Of a DNA stretch of 6,532 nt, positions 6,513 to 6,532 are shown in pieces (within the stretch, counting starts at the first letter, position 1; each line of letters starts with the position of its first letter). This DNA is from Gemmatimonadaceae bacterium (GTDB taxonomy: Bacteria; Gemmatimonadota; Gemmatimonadetes; Gemmatimonadales; Gemmatimonadaceae). The notes beneath the pieces were generated by a model, which saw only the letters and a list, made by a program, of their open reading frames with translations, ran no database searches and had not been told where the DNA came from. The translations under genes were made by a program, and so were the position numbers. Location: assembly GCA_014379705.1 (NCBI GenBank), contig JACMLI010000692.1, positions 1 to 6,532 on the forward strand, read 5' to 3'.

Positions 6513-6527
6513 ACACGGCCGCCGTGT
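6513..6527. other. Perfect 15-nt inverted repeat upstream of the repair cluster
   Basis: ACACGGC and GCCGTGT flank a single central base. It lies about 50 bp upstream of the first visible gene of the unit, where an operator could sit. GC-rich sequence readily yields such palindromes, and the exonuclease frame is still open here, so it may be coding or chance. I see no recognisable -35/-10 pair for the - strand in 6464-6532. Confidence 0.25.
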
Positions 6528-6532
6528 TCAGC

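Overview
This is a gene-dense, very GC-rich bacterial window (roughly two-thirds G+C by eye). It carries five protein genes: one incomplete gene on the + strand at the left edge and four overlapping genes on the - strand filling the rest. The codon bias, the OmpA/Pal-type envelope domain and two repeated words (CGTTAGGC on the - strand, and a TTCCCGTGA-like 9-mer in the intergenic gap) remind me of Gemmatimonadota. That placement is an impression, not a demonstration; a GC-rich proteobacterium or acidobacterium cannot be excluded.

Layout. Positions 1-405 (+) are the C-terminal OmpA-like peptidoglycan-binding domain of an envelope protein whose 5' part lies outside the window. A strong intrinsic terminator follows at 422-457. 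The 218-bp convergent gap (406-623) also holds an imperfect long inverted repeat (502-602) built from a degenerate 9-nt unit. From 6463 down to 624 (-) lie, in transcription order, an MBL/beta-CASP exonuclease, an ATP-dependent DNA ligase, an Lhr-Core DEXH-box helicase and a PdeM-type metallophosphoesterase endonuclease. All three junctions overlap: 4 bp (GTGA), 8-14 bp depending on the helicase start, and 13 bp. This points to one polycistronic, translationally coupled unit. Its promoter is not visible and probably lies at or beyond the right edge.

Function. The four - strand genes are the known bacterial 'ligase-associated DNA damage response' cluster (Exo-Lig-Lhr-MPE), studied biochemically in Pseudomonas putida. 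It supplies a nick/break-making nuclease, an end-trimming exonuclease, a 3'-5' helicase able to unwind DNA:DNA and DNA:RNA duplexes, and a sealing ligase. All expected catalytic motifs are readable in all four proteins, so the system looks intact. It is not a new system.

Less expected signals are the following. (i) The trinucleotide TAA on the given strand seems to occur only three times, always inside GCCTAACG, so every rare TTA leucine codon of the cluster sits in the 8-mer CGTTAGGC. (ii) A 9-nt-periodic palindromic repeat lies between the convergent genes. (iii) The start of the exonuclease is ambiguous, with a reading frame open to the window edge.
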